From Antarcticimicrobium sp040365005 (GTDB lineage Bacteria; Pseudomonadota; Alphaproteobacteria; Rhodobacterales; Rhodobacteraceae), in NCBI RefSeq assembly GCF_040365005.1, contig NZ_BAABWV010000019.1, positions 16,492-80,491 on the forward strand: DNA of 64,000 bases. Direction: 5' to 3'. This document shows, in pieces, positions 39,242-47,917 of this stretch; position 1 is the first letter of the stretch; each line of letters begins with the position of its first letter. Below the pieces are notes generated by a model. That model was not told the DNA's origin. It worked only from the letters and a program-made list of their open reading frames with translations, and did no database searches. A program made the translations under genes and the position numbers.

Positions 39242-40117
39242 TTGGACGTATTGCAACTGCTGGTCAGCGGGCTGGCGAATGGCTGTGTTTACGGTCTGAT
39301 CGCGCTGGGCTTCGTGCTGATCTACAAGGCGACCGAGGCGGTGAACTTCGCCCAGGGCGACCTGATGATGCTGGGCGCCTTCGTGACGCTGGGCCTGACC
39401 AACGCCGAATACATGGATCTGCCGTTCTGGATCGCCGCGCCGCTGGCAATCGGGCTGATGGCGCTGATCGGCTACCTGCTGGACCTGGTGATCCTGCGTC
39501 ACCTGTTCGGCCAGAGCCAGACCGCAGTGGTGATCCTGACCATTGCCATGGGGTTTGTCCTGCGTTTCGTCGCCGGGGCGATATGGGGGCATGAACCGCA
39601 ATCGCTGGAAAGCCCGCTGGCACACGGCGATTTCCAGGTCGGCGGTGTCGTGCTGGGCATGGCCGACCTGGCGGTGATCGTGGTCACCGTGCTGATGACG
39701 ATCTTCCTCTACCAGTTCTTCCAGCGGACCAAGCTGGGGCTGGCGATGCAGGCGGCGTCGCAGAACCAGATGGCGGCCTATTACATGGGGATCCCGGTGA
39801 AACGGGTTCAGGGCATGATCTGGGGCCTGTCGGGCGCGGTGGCGGCGGTCGCCGGCATCCTGTTCGCGTCCAAGGGCGCCATCGACCCCAACGCCGGGTT
39901 GCTGGGGATCAAGGCCTTTGCGGCGGCGGTCATCGGCGGCTTTGGCAGTCTGCCGGGTGCGCTGGCGGGCGGGCTGATCGTGGGGGTGATCGAACCCTTT
40001 GCCTCGCGCTACCTCGCGGCCGGCTACTCGCAGATCGCGCCCTATGCGCTGCTGCTGTTCGTTCTGGTGTTCCGCCCGCACGGCCTGTTCAGCCAAGTCC
40101 GCACGAAAAAGGTCTGA
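39242..40117 (+). CDS. Branched-chain amino acid-type ABC transporter permease (LivH-like)
   Basis: A 291-residue membrane permease starting at TTG 39242 (LDVLQLLVSGLANGCVYGLIALGF), with GGAGG 5 bp upstream; no nearby ATG has equal support. It has about eight helices and the family pieces LIYKATEAVNFAQGDLMMLGAF and AAVIGGFGSLPGALAGGLIVGVIE. It is the first gene of the TetR-controlled operon livH-livM-livG-livF-fadD-SBP. The LIV family imports branched amino acids but also aromatic and short acids, so amino acid transport is not proven. Confidence 0.92.
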   Translation: MDVLQLLVSGLANGCVYGLIALGFVLIYKATEAVNFAQGDLMMLGAFVTLGLTNAEYMDLPFWIAAPLAIGLMALIGYLLDLVILRHLFGQSQTAVVILTIAMGFVLRFVAGAIWGHEPQSLESPLAHGDFQVGGVVLGMADLAVIVVTVLMTIFLYQFFQRTKLGLAMQAASQNQMAAYYMGIPVKRVQGMIWGLSGAVAAVAGILFASKGAIDPNAGLLGIKAFAAAVIGGFGSLPGALAGGLIVGVIEPFASRYLAAGYSQIAPYALLLFVLVFRPHGLFSQVRTKKV

Positions 40118-40121
40118 CGCC

Positions 40122-41219
40122 ATGCGCATCCATTTCAAGACATCCTACGAAAACGATATCCGCCTGTTCCCGGATCGTTGGAGCTTTTTCGTCTATGCCG
40201 CGCTGGTGGCCGGTGCCGTGATCCTGCCCTGGCTACTGGACGATTTCTTTCTGGGCGAGGTCACCAACGTGCTGATCTGGGCCATCGCCGGCCTGGGTTT
40301 GATGCTGCTGACTGGGCAGACTGGGCAGGCAAGCCTTGGGCACGCGGCGTTTCTGGCGGTGGGCTGCTACTCCTGCATCATCCTGATGGAGAACGGGCTG
40401 CCGTTCCTGCTGGCGTTTCCGCTGGCCGGGGTGATCACCGGGGTGTTCGGCACGCTGTTCTCGATCCCGGCGGTGCGGCTGCATGGTATCTACCTCGCCA
40501 TCGCCACCATTGCGCTGTCGGTGCTGGCCGATGACATCATCGTGCTGCTGGAGCCCTGGACCGATGGCGTCAGCGGCAAGTTCGCCCCGATGATCACCAT
40601 CTTCGGGCTGGAGATCGAACGCTGGACCACGCCGGACCGGTTCTACTGGCTGGTTCTCGCGGTGACGATCCTGTGCACGCTGGGCTATCGCAACCTGCTG
40701 CGCGCGCCGCTGGGCCGGGCCTTTGCCGCGGTGCGCGATTCCGAGGTCTCGGCTACCGCCATGGGGATTCACATCGCCTTTACCAAGGCGGCGGCCTTCG
40801 GCCTGTCCTGCGCGATCACCGGGTTGGCAGGGGCGCTGATGGGGTTCTATGCCGGCGCCTTCAACAACGAGACCTTTTCCATCGTGATCTCGATCAGCCT
40901 GTTGATGATGATCGTGATCGGAGGGCTAGGCTCGATCCACGGGGCGTTCTTCGGGGCGATCATCGTCGCGTTCCTGCCGCAGGCGCTGTCGATGGCCACC
41001 GACACCATCGGCGGCCTGATCGGTGCCAACAATGTCGCGATCCCGGGGCTCGAAACCGGAGTGTTCGGCGCCATCCTGATCCTGTTCATCCTGTTCGAGC
41101 CGATGGGAATCTATGGCCGCTGGCTCAAGATCCGGACCTGGTTCGAGCTGTTCCCCTTTGCCCGCAAGGACATGTTCAAGCGTCAGAAAAGCTACCTCAA
41201 GACGGAGCGTCTGAGATGA
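40122..41219 (+). CDS. Branched-chain amino acid-type ABC transporter permease (LivM-like)
   Basis: A 365-residue permease with an N-terminal soluble extension (MRIHFKTSYENDIRLFPDRW) followed by about eight helices, including GLMLLTGQTGQASLGHAAFLAVGC and IGGLGSIHGAFFGAIIVAFLP, typical of LivM. It follows livH with a 4-bp gap and overlaps livG by four bases (ATGA). Partner of LivH in the same transport complex. Confidence 0.92.
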   Translation: MRIHFKTSYENDIRLFPDRWSFFVYAALVAGAVILPWLLDDFFLGEVTNVLIWAIAGLGLMLLTGQTGQASLGHAAFLAVGCYSCIILMENGLPFLLAFPLAGVITGVFGTLFSIPAVRLHGIYLAIATIALSVLADDIIVLLEPWTDGVSGKFAPMITIFGLEIERWTTPDRFYWLVLAVTILCTLGYRNLLRAPLGRAFAAVRDSEVSATAMGIHIAFTKAAAFGLSCAITGLAGALMGFYAGAFNNETFSIVISISLLMMIVIGGLGSIHGAFFGAIIVAFLPQALSMATDTIGGLIGANNVAIPGLETGVFGAILILFILFEPMGIYGRWLKIRTWFELFPFARKDMFKRQKSYLKTERLR

Positions 41220-41983
41220 GCTTGCTGGAGATCAAGAACGCCACGCTGAAATTCGGCGGCGTGGTCGCTGTCAACGACCTGAGCTTTTCGGTCGAAGAGG
41301 GCGAGGTTTATGCCATCGTCGGCCCCAACGGGGCGGGCAAATCCACCGTGTTCAACCTGATCTCGCGGTTTTACGAGCCGTTCTCGGGTGACATCCGGTT
41401 CGACGGCCAGAACCTGTTGGATCGCCGCGCCGACGCGGTGGCCGACCTGGGTATCGCGCGCACCTTCCAGAACATCGAGCTGTTCGACCATGCCACGGTG
41501 TTGCAGAACCTGCTGGTGGGTCGTCACCGGCATCGCCGAACCAACATGATAGAGGAGGTGCTGTTTACTCCGCGCGCGCGCCGCGAAGAGCACAAGCATC
41601 GCGAGGCGGTCGAGCGGGTGATCGATTTCCTCGATCTGCAACCCTATCGCAACAAGATGATCGCGGGCCTGCCCTATGGTGTGCGCAAGGTTGTGGAGCT
41701 GGGCCGCGCGCTGGCCTCTGATCCGCGGCTGTTGTTGCTGGACGAACCGGCCTCGGGCCTCTCGGTCGAGGAAACGCAGGACATGCGCTGGTGGATCGAC
41801 GACATCCGTAAACAGATGGGGATCACCGTCCTGATGGTGGAACATGACATGGGGCTGGTCTCGGGCGTCAGCGACCGGGTGCTGGCGCTGGCCGACGGCG
41901 CCAAGCTGGCCGAGGGCACCCCGGCCGAGGTTCAGGCGGACCCGGCGGTGATCGCGGCCTACCTGGGAACGGGGGCGGTGTGA
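41216..41983 (+). CDS. ABC transporter ATP-binding protein (LivG-like)
   Basis: A 255-residue ATPase with Walker A VGPNGAGKSTVFNLISRFY, a LivG-style signature region GLPYGVRKVVELGRALAS in place of a canonical LSGGQ, and Walker B LLLLDEPASGLS. It drives the LIV-type permeases. The start ATG overlaps the livM stop (ATGA), and its stop overlaps the livF start by one base (TGATG). Confidence 0.92.
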   Translation: MSLLEIKNATLKFGGVVAVNDLSFSVEEGEVYAIVGPNGAGKSTVFNLISRFYEPFSGDIRFDGQNLLDRRADAVADLGIARTFQNIELFDHATVLQNLLVGRHRHRRTNMIEEVLFTPRARREEHKHREAVERVIDFLDLQPYRNKMIAGLPYGVRKVVELGRALASDPRLLLLDEPASGLSVEETQDMRWWIDDIRKQMGITVLMVEHDMGLVSGVSDRVLALADGAKLAEGTPAEVQADPAVIAAYLGTGAV

Positions 41984-42756
41984 TGGGACAGACCGTTCTG
42001 GAAATCAAGAACCTGGAGAGCTTCTACGGCCCGATCATGGCGATCCGGGGCGTCAGCCTGAAGGTGGAACAGGGCCAGGTGGTGACCGTTCTAGGCGCCA
42101 ACGGTGCGGGCAAATCGACCCTGCTCAAGACCATTTCGGGGATCATGGAGCCGGAAAAGGGCAAGATCCTGTTCGAGGGCGAAGAGATCCAGGGGATGGA
42201 ACCCCACCAGATCGTCAATCGCGGGATCGTCCACGTGCCCGAGGGGCGCGAGGTGTTCCCGCTGCTGACGGTGGACGAGAACCTGAGCCTTGGCGCCTAT
42301 ACCCGCAGCGACCGCGCCGAGATCGAGCGCGACCGCCAGATGGTGTTCGACTATTTCCCGATCCTCGCCGAACGGCGCAACCAGGAGGCCGGGACGCTCT
42401 CGGGCGGGCAGCAACAGATGCTGGCGATCGGCCGGGGGCTGATGCTGCGGCCCAAGATCATGCTGCTGGACGAACCCAGCCTCGGGCTTTCGCCGCTTCT
42501 GGTGCAGGAGATCTTCGGCATCCTGCGGCGGCTGAATACCGACGAGCATGTGACCATGATGCTGGTCGAGCAGAACGCGCGGGTGGCGCTGGACCTGGCC
42601 GATGTGGGCTATGTGATGGAGATCGGCCGGATCGTGATGGATGGCACCGCCGACCGCCTGATGGAGAGCGAGGACATCAAGGCCTTTTACCTGGGTCACC
42701 AGGAACAGGGCCAGCGCGGCGAGCGTCGCTGGAAACGCAAGAAGACCTGGAGGTAA
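41983..42756 (+). CDS. ABC transporter ATP-binding protein (LivF-like)
   Basis: A 257-residue ATPase with LGANGAGKSTLLKTISGI, signature TLSGGQQQMLAIGRGLM and Walker B IMLLDEPSLGLSP. It pairs with LivG. The C-terminal end is basic (GERRWKRKKTWR), somewhat longer than usual LivF. ATG 41983 overlaps the livG stop by one base; the acyl-CoA synthetase gene follows after 4 bp. Confidence 0.92.
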   Translation: MGQTVLEIKNLESFYGPIMAIRGVSLKVEQGQVVTVLGANGAGKSTLLKTISGIMEPEKGKILFEGEEIQGMEPHQIVNRGIVHVPEGREVFPLLTVDENLSLGAYTRSDRAEIERDRQMVFDYFPILAERRNQEAGTLSGGQQQMLAIGRGLMLRPKIMLLDEPSLGLSPLLVQEIFGILRRLNTDEHVTMMLVEQNARVALDLADVGYVMEIGRIVMDGTADRLMESEDIKAFYLGHQEQGQRGERRWKRKKTWR

Positions 42757-42760
42757 GGCG

Positions 42761-44641
42761 ATGAACGTGCATTCGACTGACCAGATCGAGGTCAACGGCG
42801 TCATGGTCAACGCGGTGCCGGGCACGCGGCCGGCGCTGGTGGATGGCTGCGATACGGTGGTCAAGCTCTTTGCCACCCGCTGCGCCGAGATGGGCGACCG
42901 GGTCGCGCACCGGGAAAAGGACCTGGGCATCTGGCAATCCTGCTCTTGGCGCGATTACTGGAACCACGCCAAATGGCTGGGGCTGGGCCTGTGCGCCTTG
43001 GGGCTGAAGCGGGGCGAGGTGGTCTCGATCCTGTCCGAGGACCGTAAGGAATGGCTCTATGCCGACATGGGCATCCAATGCGTCGGCGGCATCGCCTCGG
43101 GCGTCTATACCACCGACTCGGCCAGCCAGCTGGAGTACATCCTGCGCGATTCCGACAGCCGGTTCCTGTTTGTCGAAGATGACGAGCAGCTCGACAAGTT
43201 CCTCGAGATCGAGGACCAGGCGCCACAGGTGCTCAAGGTCATCATCCTCGAGAAAGAGGGGCTGCACGACCTGCGCCACGACAAATGCGTGTTTCTCGAC
43301 GAGTTGTACGAGACGGGCCGGGTGTTCGAGGCCGAGAATCCCGGGTTCTTCGAGGCCGAGATCGACAAGGCCCGGCCCGAGGATACCGGCCTTTTGATCT
43401 ATACCTCGGGCACGACCGGCGCGCCCAAGGGCGCGATGCTGAGCCAGGAGAACATCATCGGCGCGGTGGTCTCGGGCGCGCATGCGCTGCCGACCTTGCC
43501 CACGGACCAACAGCTTTGCTTCCTGCCGCTCTGCCATATTCTCGAACGCGACGTGTCGGTCTATTTCCCGCTGGCCGCGCGGGCCACGGTGAATTTCGCC
43601 GAAAGCCCGGAAACCGTGTTCGACAACCTGCAAGAGGTCTCGCCGTCGCATTTCACCGCCGTGCCGCGGGTCTGGGAAAAGATCTATTCGCGGGTGCTGG
43701 TGCTGGCGCAGGAGGCCACGCCGGTGGGGCGTCTGGCGTTCCACATGGCGCAAAGGGCCGGGGCCCGGCGGGCCGATTACCTGCTCGCCGGAAAGACGCC
43801 GCCGGCCTTGGTTTCGGCGCAATATGCGATCTGGGATTTCCTTGTGCTGCGCAACCTGCGCCGGATGCTGGGCATGGACAAGATGCGGCGCGGGGCCACC
43901 GGGGCGGCGCCGATCTCGCCCGAGCTGATCAAGTGGTACTGGTCGATCGGCGTGAAGCTGATCGAGGGCTATGGCATGACCGAGAACGCGGGGCTGGCCA
44001 CCGTCAACTTGCCTGACGACAACAAGCTGGGCACCGTCGGCAAGCCGGTGCCGGGGTTCCAGGTGCGCATCGCCGAGGATGGCGAGATCCAGACCTTCGG
44101 CCTGAACAACTTCCAGGGCTACTGGCGCAACAACGAAAAGACCGTCGAGACCTTTTCCGAGGACGGCTGGCTGCGCACCGGCGATGTGGGGCGGATCGAC
44201 GAGGACGGTTTCCTGACCATCACCGGACGCCTCAAGGACATCATCATCACCGCCGGCGGCAAGAACATCACCCCGGCCGAGATCGAAAGCCGGCTGAAGT
44301 TCAGCCACTTTATCGCGGACGCGGTGGTGATCGGGGACCGGCGCAAGTACCTGAGCTGCCTGATCATGATCGACCAGGAAAACGTCGAGAAGTTTGCGCA
44401 GGACCAGAAAATACCGTTCAGTGATTTTGCATCCCTTTGCGCCGCGCAGGAGGTGGTCGAACTGATCGGCCGCGAGGTGGAGGCGGTGAACAAGGAGTTC
44501 GCGCGGGTCGAGCAGATCAAGGATTTCCGCCTGATCAACGTGCTCCTGACGGCAGAGGACGAGGAACTGACTGCAACCATGAAGCTCAAGCGCAGCTTCG
44601 TGGAAAAGAAACACAAGGCGCTGATCGACGAAATGTACTGA
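42761..44641 (+). CDS. AMP-forming long-chain acyl-CoA synthetase (FadD-like)
   Basis: A 626-residue ligase of the long-chain type: LLIYTSGTTGAPKGAMLSQENI (P-loop), GYGMTENAGLATVNLPDDNKLGTVGKPVPG, RTGDVGRIDEDGFLTITGR, and a C-terminal Lys region TATMKLKRSFVEKKHKALI. It forms acyl-CoA from a carboxylic acid, ATP and CoA. It is embedded between the LIV ATPases and the binding protein, so it probably activates what the transporter brings in. The substrate is unknown; long-chain or aryl acids are candidates. Confidence 0.88.
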   Translation: MNVHSTDQIEVNGVMVNAVPGTRPALVDGCDTVVKLFATRCAEMGDRVAHREKDLGIWQSCSWRDYWNHAKWLGLGLCALGLKRGEVVSILSEDRKEWLYADMGIQCVGGIASGVYTTDSASQLEYILRDSDSRFLFVEDDEQLDKFLEIEDQAPQVLKVIILEKEGLHDLRHDKCVFLDELYETGRVFEAENPGFFEAEIDKARPEDTGLLIYTSGTTGAPKGAMLSQENIIGAVVSGAHALPTLPTDQQLCFLPLCHILERDVSVYFPLAARATVNFAESPETVFDNLQEVSPSHFTAVPRVWEKIYSRVLVLAQEATPVGRLAFHMAQRAGARRADYLLAGKTPPALVSAQYAIWDFLVLRNLRRMLGMDKMRRGATGAAPISPELIKWYWSIGVKLIEGYGMTENAGLATVNLPDDNKLGTVGKPVPGFQVRIAEDGEIQTFGLNNFQGYWRNNEKTVETFSEDGWLRTGDVGRIDEDGFLTITGRLKDIIITAGGKNITPAEIESRLKFSHFIADAVVIGDRRKYLSCLIMIDQENVEKFAQDQKIPFSDFASLCAAQEVVELIGREVEAVNKEFARVEQIKDFRLINVLLTAEDEELTATMKLKRSFVEKKHKALIDEMY

Positions 44642-44651
44642 AAAAGACCCG

Positions 44652-44663
44652 AAACGTACGTTT
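44652..44663. promoter_or_regulatory. Short palindrome upstream of the binding-protein gene
   Basis: AAACGTACGTTT is a perfect 12-bp palindrome in the 40-bp gap between the ligase and the binding protein. It could be part of a weak hairpin ending in T's (an attenuator) or a protein site. Confidence 0.35.
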
Positions 44664-44681
44664 TTCATAGGGAGGAGAACC

Positions 44682-45842
44682 ATGAAGAAACTGACAAAGG
44701 CCCTGGCCGCTGCGGTGTTTGCCGCCGGTCTGGCCGGCAGCGCCGGCGCCGAGACCCAGGGTGTGAGCGACGACGAGGTCGTGATCGGTTCGGTCAATGA
44801 CCTCAGCGGTATCTTTGCCGCGGTGGGCGTGCCGGCGGTGAACGGTGCCAACCTGCGCTTTGACGAGGTGAACGCGGCCGGCGGCGTGCATGGTCGCAAG
44901 ATCCGCTTCGTGGTCGAGGACAACGGGTACCAGATCCCGCGCGCGATGCAGGGCTACAACAAGCTTCTGAATCGCGACAAGGTCTTTGCCATGCTGTTGT
45001 CGCTGGGCACGCCGATGAACCTGGCGGGTTTCAAGCTGCTCGATCCCAAGGGCATTCCGAACATCGGCCCGCTCACGGCGGCGCGCGACATGCTGAAGGA
45101 GCCGATGCACAACAAGTTCGTCGGCTTTTCCAGCTATTGGGACCAGGTGCAGGAGGGGGTCAAATATCTTGCCGCCGAGAAGGGGGCCAAGAAGATCTGC
45201 TCGATGTATCTGCCCACCGATTTCGGCAAGGAGATCGGCGACAGCACCAAGGACATCGTCGGCACGCTGGGGCTGACCTTTGCCGGCGAGACCACGCACA
45301 AGCCGGACGAGCTTGATTTCGTCGGCTCGCTGACCAAGCTGAAGGCCGCCGAGTGTGACGTGATCACGCTGGCGCTGGGCGTGCGGCAGGCGATCACCGT
45401 GGTCGGGACGGCCAAGAAGCTGGGCTGGAACGACGTGATGTTCCTCAACACCTCGGCCGGGTTCCTGGCGGTGGTGGCCGCGGTGCCGGGTGGCGTGACC
45501 GAGGGGCTTTATGCAGCGGCCGGCTGGGTCGACCTGAAATCGCGTGCCGATGATCCGGTGGTGGCCAAGTTCATGGCCGACTACAAGGCCAGGTTCGACC
45601 AGGATGCCGGCGGGTTCTCGATGTTGGGCTATTCCGCCGCCGATACGGTGATCCGCGCGCTCGAGGCGGCGGGGCCGGACCTGACCCAGGACAGCTTCAT
45701 CGCGGGAATGGAGTCGCTGGATTACCATGACGCGCTGGCGGATGCGACGATCACCTATGGACCGGACGATCACCAGGGCGCCGACGAGGTGGTGATTTCC
45801 GTGGTCGAAGGCGGCCAGTGGAAGTTCCTGACCCGTCAGTAA
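44682..45842 (+). CDS. ABC transporter periplasmic binding protein (LivJ-like)
   Basis: A 386-residue type I periplasmic binding protein with a 23-residue signal peptide (MKKLTKALAAAVFAAGLAGS then AGA/ETQ). GVSDDEVVIGSVNDLSGIFAAVG is the LivJ-type start and the mature protein has two lobes. It is the ligand-binding part of the LIV-type transporter but lies last in the operon, after the ligase. GGGAGGAGAACC precedes the ATG. A strong terminator follows. Aromatic-acid and acyl-type ligands are possible within this family; none can be assigned. Confidence 0.92.
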   Translation: MKKLTKALAAAVFAAGLAGSAGAETQGVSDDEVVIGSVNDLSGIFAAVGVPAVNGANLRFDEVNAAGGVHGRKIRFVVEDNGYQIPRAMQGYNKLLNRDKVFAMLLSLGTPMNLAGFKLLDPKGIPNIGPLTAARDMLKEPMHNKFVGFSSYWDQVQEGVKYLAAEKGAKKICSMYLPTDFGKEIGDSTKDIVGTLGLTFAGETTHKPDELDFVGSLTKLKAAECDVITLALGVRQAITVVGTAKKLGWNDVMFLNTSAGFLAVVAAVPGGVTEGLYAAAGWVDLKSRADDPVVAKFMADYKARFDQDAGGFSMLGYSAADTVIRALEAAGPDLTQDSFIAGMESLDYHDALADATITYGPDDHQGADEVVISVVEGGQWKFLTRQ

Positions 45843-45871
45843 TTTCGGCCGAAGGCCACTGGAAACCGATG

Positions 45872-45897
45872 ACCGGCGCGGAGTCCGCGCCGGTTTT
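45872..45897 (+). terminator. Terminator after the LIV-type operon
   Basis: Perfect 10-bp arms ACCGGCGCGG and CCGCGCCGGT with AGT loop and TTTT. The gene-free stretch 45843-46188 (346 bp) holds this terminator and the BoxR-like sites at 46119-46161; I see nothing else convincing in it. Confidence 0.85.
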
Positions 45898-46118
45898 CAT
45901 TTGCCGGGCCGTCCGGGCCGGTGTCGCACAGATGATTTGCCGCACGGCCATACCGGCGTTAACGTCGAATCGAACCGTGTTCTCAAACAAATTCGAATAG
46001 GCGTTACCAAAATCCTGACTTGCACCGGGTTTCCGTTACAATAGACAGGTTGCATCGTTCTGCCGCGCTTGGGGGTAATAAAATTTCGCGTGGCAGTTGT
46101 GGGGAGTATGAGGATTTT

Positions 46119-46161
46119 TGCAATATATTGCGTTGTCGATAAATGTCGGCATTATATTGCG
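46119..46161. promoter_or_regulatory. Two BoxR-type sites upstream of the TRAP operon
   Basis: TGCA-ATATAT-TGCG at 46119-46132 and GGCA-TTATAT-TGCG at 46148-46161, 29 bp apart, both of form TGCA-N6-TGCA with AT-rich spacer. The second ends 27 bp before dctP. Confidence 0.6.
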
Positions 46162-46188
46162 CTAATACTGGTCTAAGGGAGGAATCAC

Positions 46189-47247
46189 ATGACCAAACGG
46201 AGAAGTATTCTGGGCCTGGTGGGCGGCGCGGCCGTTGCCGCCCTGGCAACCGGACTGATGGCGGGTTCGGCGATGGCGCAAGAGGTCACGCTGAAACTGC
46301 ACCAATTCCTGCCGGCGCAGGCGAACGTGCCGAAACTCATCCTCGATGTCTGGGCCGACAACGTGGAAAAGGACTCCGGTGGCCGGATCAAGGTTGACCG
46401 CTATCCCTCGATGCAGCTTGGCGGCAAGCCGCCGGAACTGCTCGACCAGGCGATTGACGGCGTGGCGGATATCGTCTGGACCGTGGTCGGCTATACCCCC
46501 GGGCGGTTCCCGGGCACCGAGGTTTTCGAGCTTCCCTTCATCATGACCAATGCGCGCGCCACCTCGCGGGCTTATTGGGAAATGTTCGAAGAGCATTGGA
46601 AAGACACCGACTTCAAGAACGTGCACATCCTGGGCACCTGGGTGCATGGCCCCGGCCTGATCCACTCGGCCGATCCGGTCGAAACCCCCGAGGACCTGCA
46701 GGGCATGAAGATCCGCGGCGGTTCGCGCTCGGTCAACGCGCTGCTGACCGAACTGGGCGCCACCCCGGTGGGCATGCCGGTTCCGGCGATCCCCGAGGGC
46801 CTGTCCAAGGGCGTGATCGACGGCACCACCATCCCGTGGGAGGTGACCACCGCGCTGAAAGTGCCGGAGCTGGTGGAGAACCACACCGAGTTCACTGGCA
46901 ACGCGCTGTACGTCCTGACCTTTGTCCTGGCGATGAACAAGGAAAAGTATGATAGCCTGCCCGATGACCTGAAAAAGGTGATCGACGACAACTCGGGGCT
47001 GGAGTTCTCGGTCTTTGCCGGCGGCACCCAGGCCGATTCCGATGGCCCGGCGCGCGAGATGGCGCTGGACCTGGGCAACAACATCATCACCCTGGACGAA
47101 GAGCAGACCGCCGTTTGGCGCGACGCCTCGCAGCCGATCTACGACGCCTGGCTCAAGGACATGAGCGACAAGGGCATCGACGGCCAGGCACTGCTTGACG
47201 AGGCGCAGGAGCTGATTGCCAAGTACACGCCGATGTACGCCAAGTAA
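46189..47247 (+). CDS. dctP: TRAP transporter solute-binding protein (DctP type)
   Basis: A 352-residue periplasmic protein with a signal peptide of about 30 residues whose start (KRRSILGLVGG) is also Tat-like. The mature start VTLKLHQFLPAQANVPKLILDVWAD is DctP-family, and GSRSVNALLTELGATPVGMP contains the region around the conserved ligand-binding Arg. Two BoxR-type sites lie just upstream, and benzoate-CoA ligase follows the operon. Uptake of benzoate or a related acid is therefore likely but inferred. GGGAGGAATCAC precedes ATG 46189. Confidence 0.93.
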   Translation: MTKRRSILGLVGGAAVAALATGLMAGSAMAQEVTLKLHQFLPAQANVPKLILDVWADNVEKDSGGRIKVDRYPSMQLGGKPPELLDQAIDGVADIVWTVVGYTPGRFPGTEVFELPFIMTNARATSRAYWEMFEEHWKDTDFKNVHILGTWVHGPGLIHSADPVETPEDLQGMKIRGGSRSVNALLTELGATPVGMPVPAIPEGLSKGVIDGTTIPWEVTTALKVPELVENHTEFTGNALYVLTFVLAMNKEKYDSLPDDLKKVIDDNSGLEFSVFAGGTQADSDGPAREMALDLGNNIITLDEEQTAVWRDASQPIYDAWLKDMSDKGIDGQALLDEAQELIAKYTPMYAK

Positions 47248-47265
47248 TCGGCCGCACCCCAATGG

Positions 47266-47293
47266 AGCCGCGGCGGCCCCTGCTGCCGCGGCT
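47266..47293 (+). other. Intercistronic hairpin between dctP and dctQ
   Basis: Perfect 9-bp arms AGCCGCGGC and GCCGCGGCT, followed by TGTTCTTT. It may stabilise or partly terminate the dctP message so binding protein exceeds permease. Confidence 0.6.
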
Positions 47294-47332
47294 TGTTCTT
47301 TCACAAGACTGGCAACCGCCGAAGGGAAAAGC

Positions 47333-47917
47333 ATGCACGCTTTATTCACCGGTCTGGCCCGTTTCATGGCGATCCTGGGTGGGATTGTGCTTTCGGCGCT
47401 TATCCTTCTCACCTGCGTCTCCATCCTGGGACGAAGCCTGAACGGCATTCTTCACAGTGACTTCGTCATGGGGCTCGCGCCCGGGCTTGCGCATTGGCTG
47501 ATCGACATCGGGATCGGGCCGGTCAACGGCGATTTCGAGCTGGTCGAGGCCGGCGTCGCCTTTGCGATCTTTGCCTTCATCCCGCTGTGCCAGATCACCG
47601 CCGGGCACGCCTCGGTCGATATCGTGGCCAATGCGCTGTCGCGCGGCGTCAACCGGTTCCTGCGGATGGTGACCGAGGTGGTCTTTGCGCTGGTGCTGAT
47701 CCTGATCGCCTGGAAACTGGCCGACGGGATGCTGTCCAAGAAGGGCTATGGCGAGACATCCTTCCTGCTGCAATTCCCGGTCTGGTGGGCCTATGCGGCC
47801 AGCCTGTTCGGCGCGGTGGTCTCGGCCATCGTGGGAATTTACATGGCCGTCGTTCGGGTGACCGAGTTCGCGACCGGTCGCATTCTCGTCTGGGACGGGG
47901 TGGAGACGGATCAATGA
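47333..47917 (+). CDS. dctQ: TRAP transporter small permease (DctQ)
   Basis: A 194-residue membrane protein with four helices (residues about 9-29, 68-90, 108-127, 148-168), beginning MHALFTGLARFMAILGGIVL. It is the small subunit that works with DctM. The start ATG 47333 follows GAAGGG; its stop overlaps the dctM start by four bases (ATGA). The loop between the first and second helix is longer than usual for DctQ. Confidence 0.88.
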   Translation: MHALFTGLARFMAILGGIVLSALILLTCVSILGRSLNGILHSDFVMGLAPGLAHWLIDIGIGPVNGDFELVEAGVAFAIFAFIPLCQITAGHASVDIVANALSRGVNRFLRMVTEVVFALVLILIAWKLADGMLSKKGYGETSFLLQFPVWWAYAASLFGAVVSAIVGIYMAVVRVTEFATGRILVWDGVETDQ

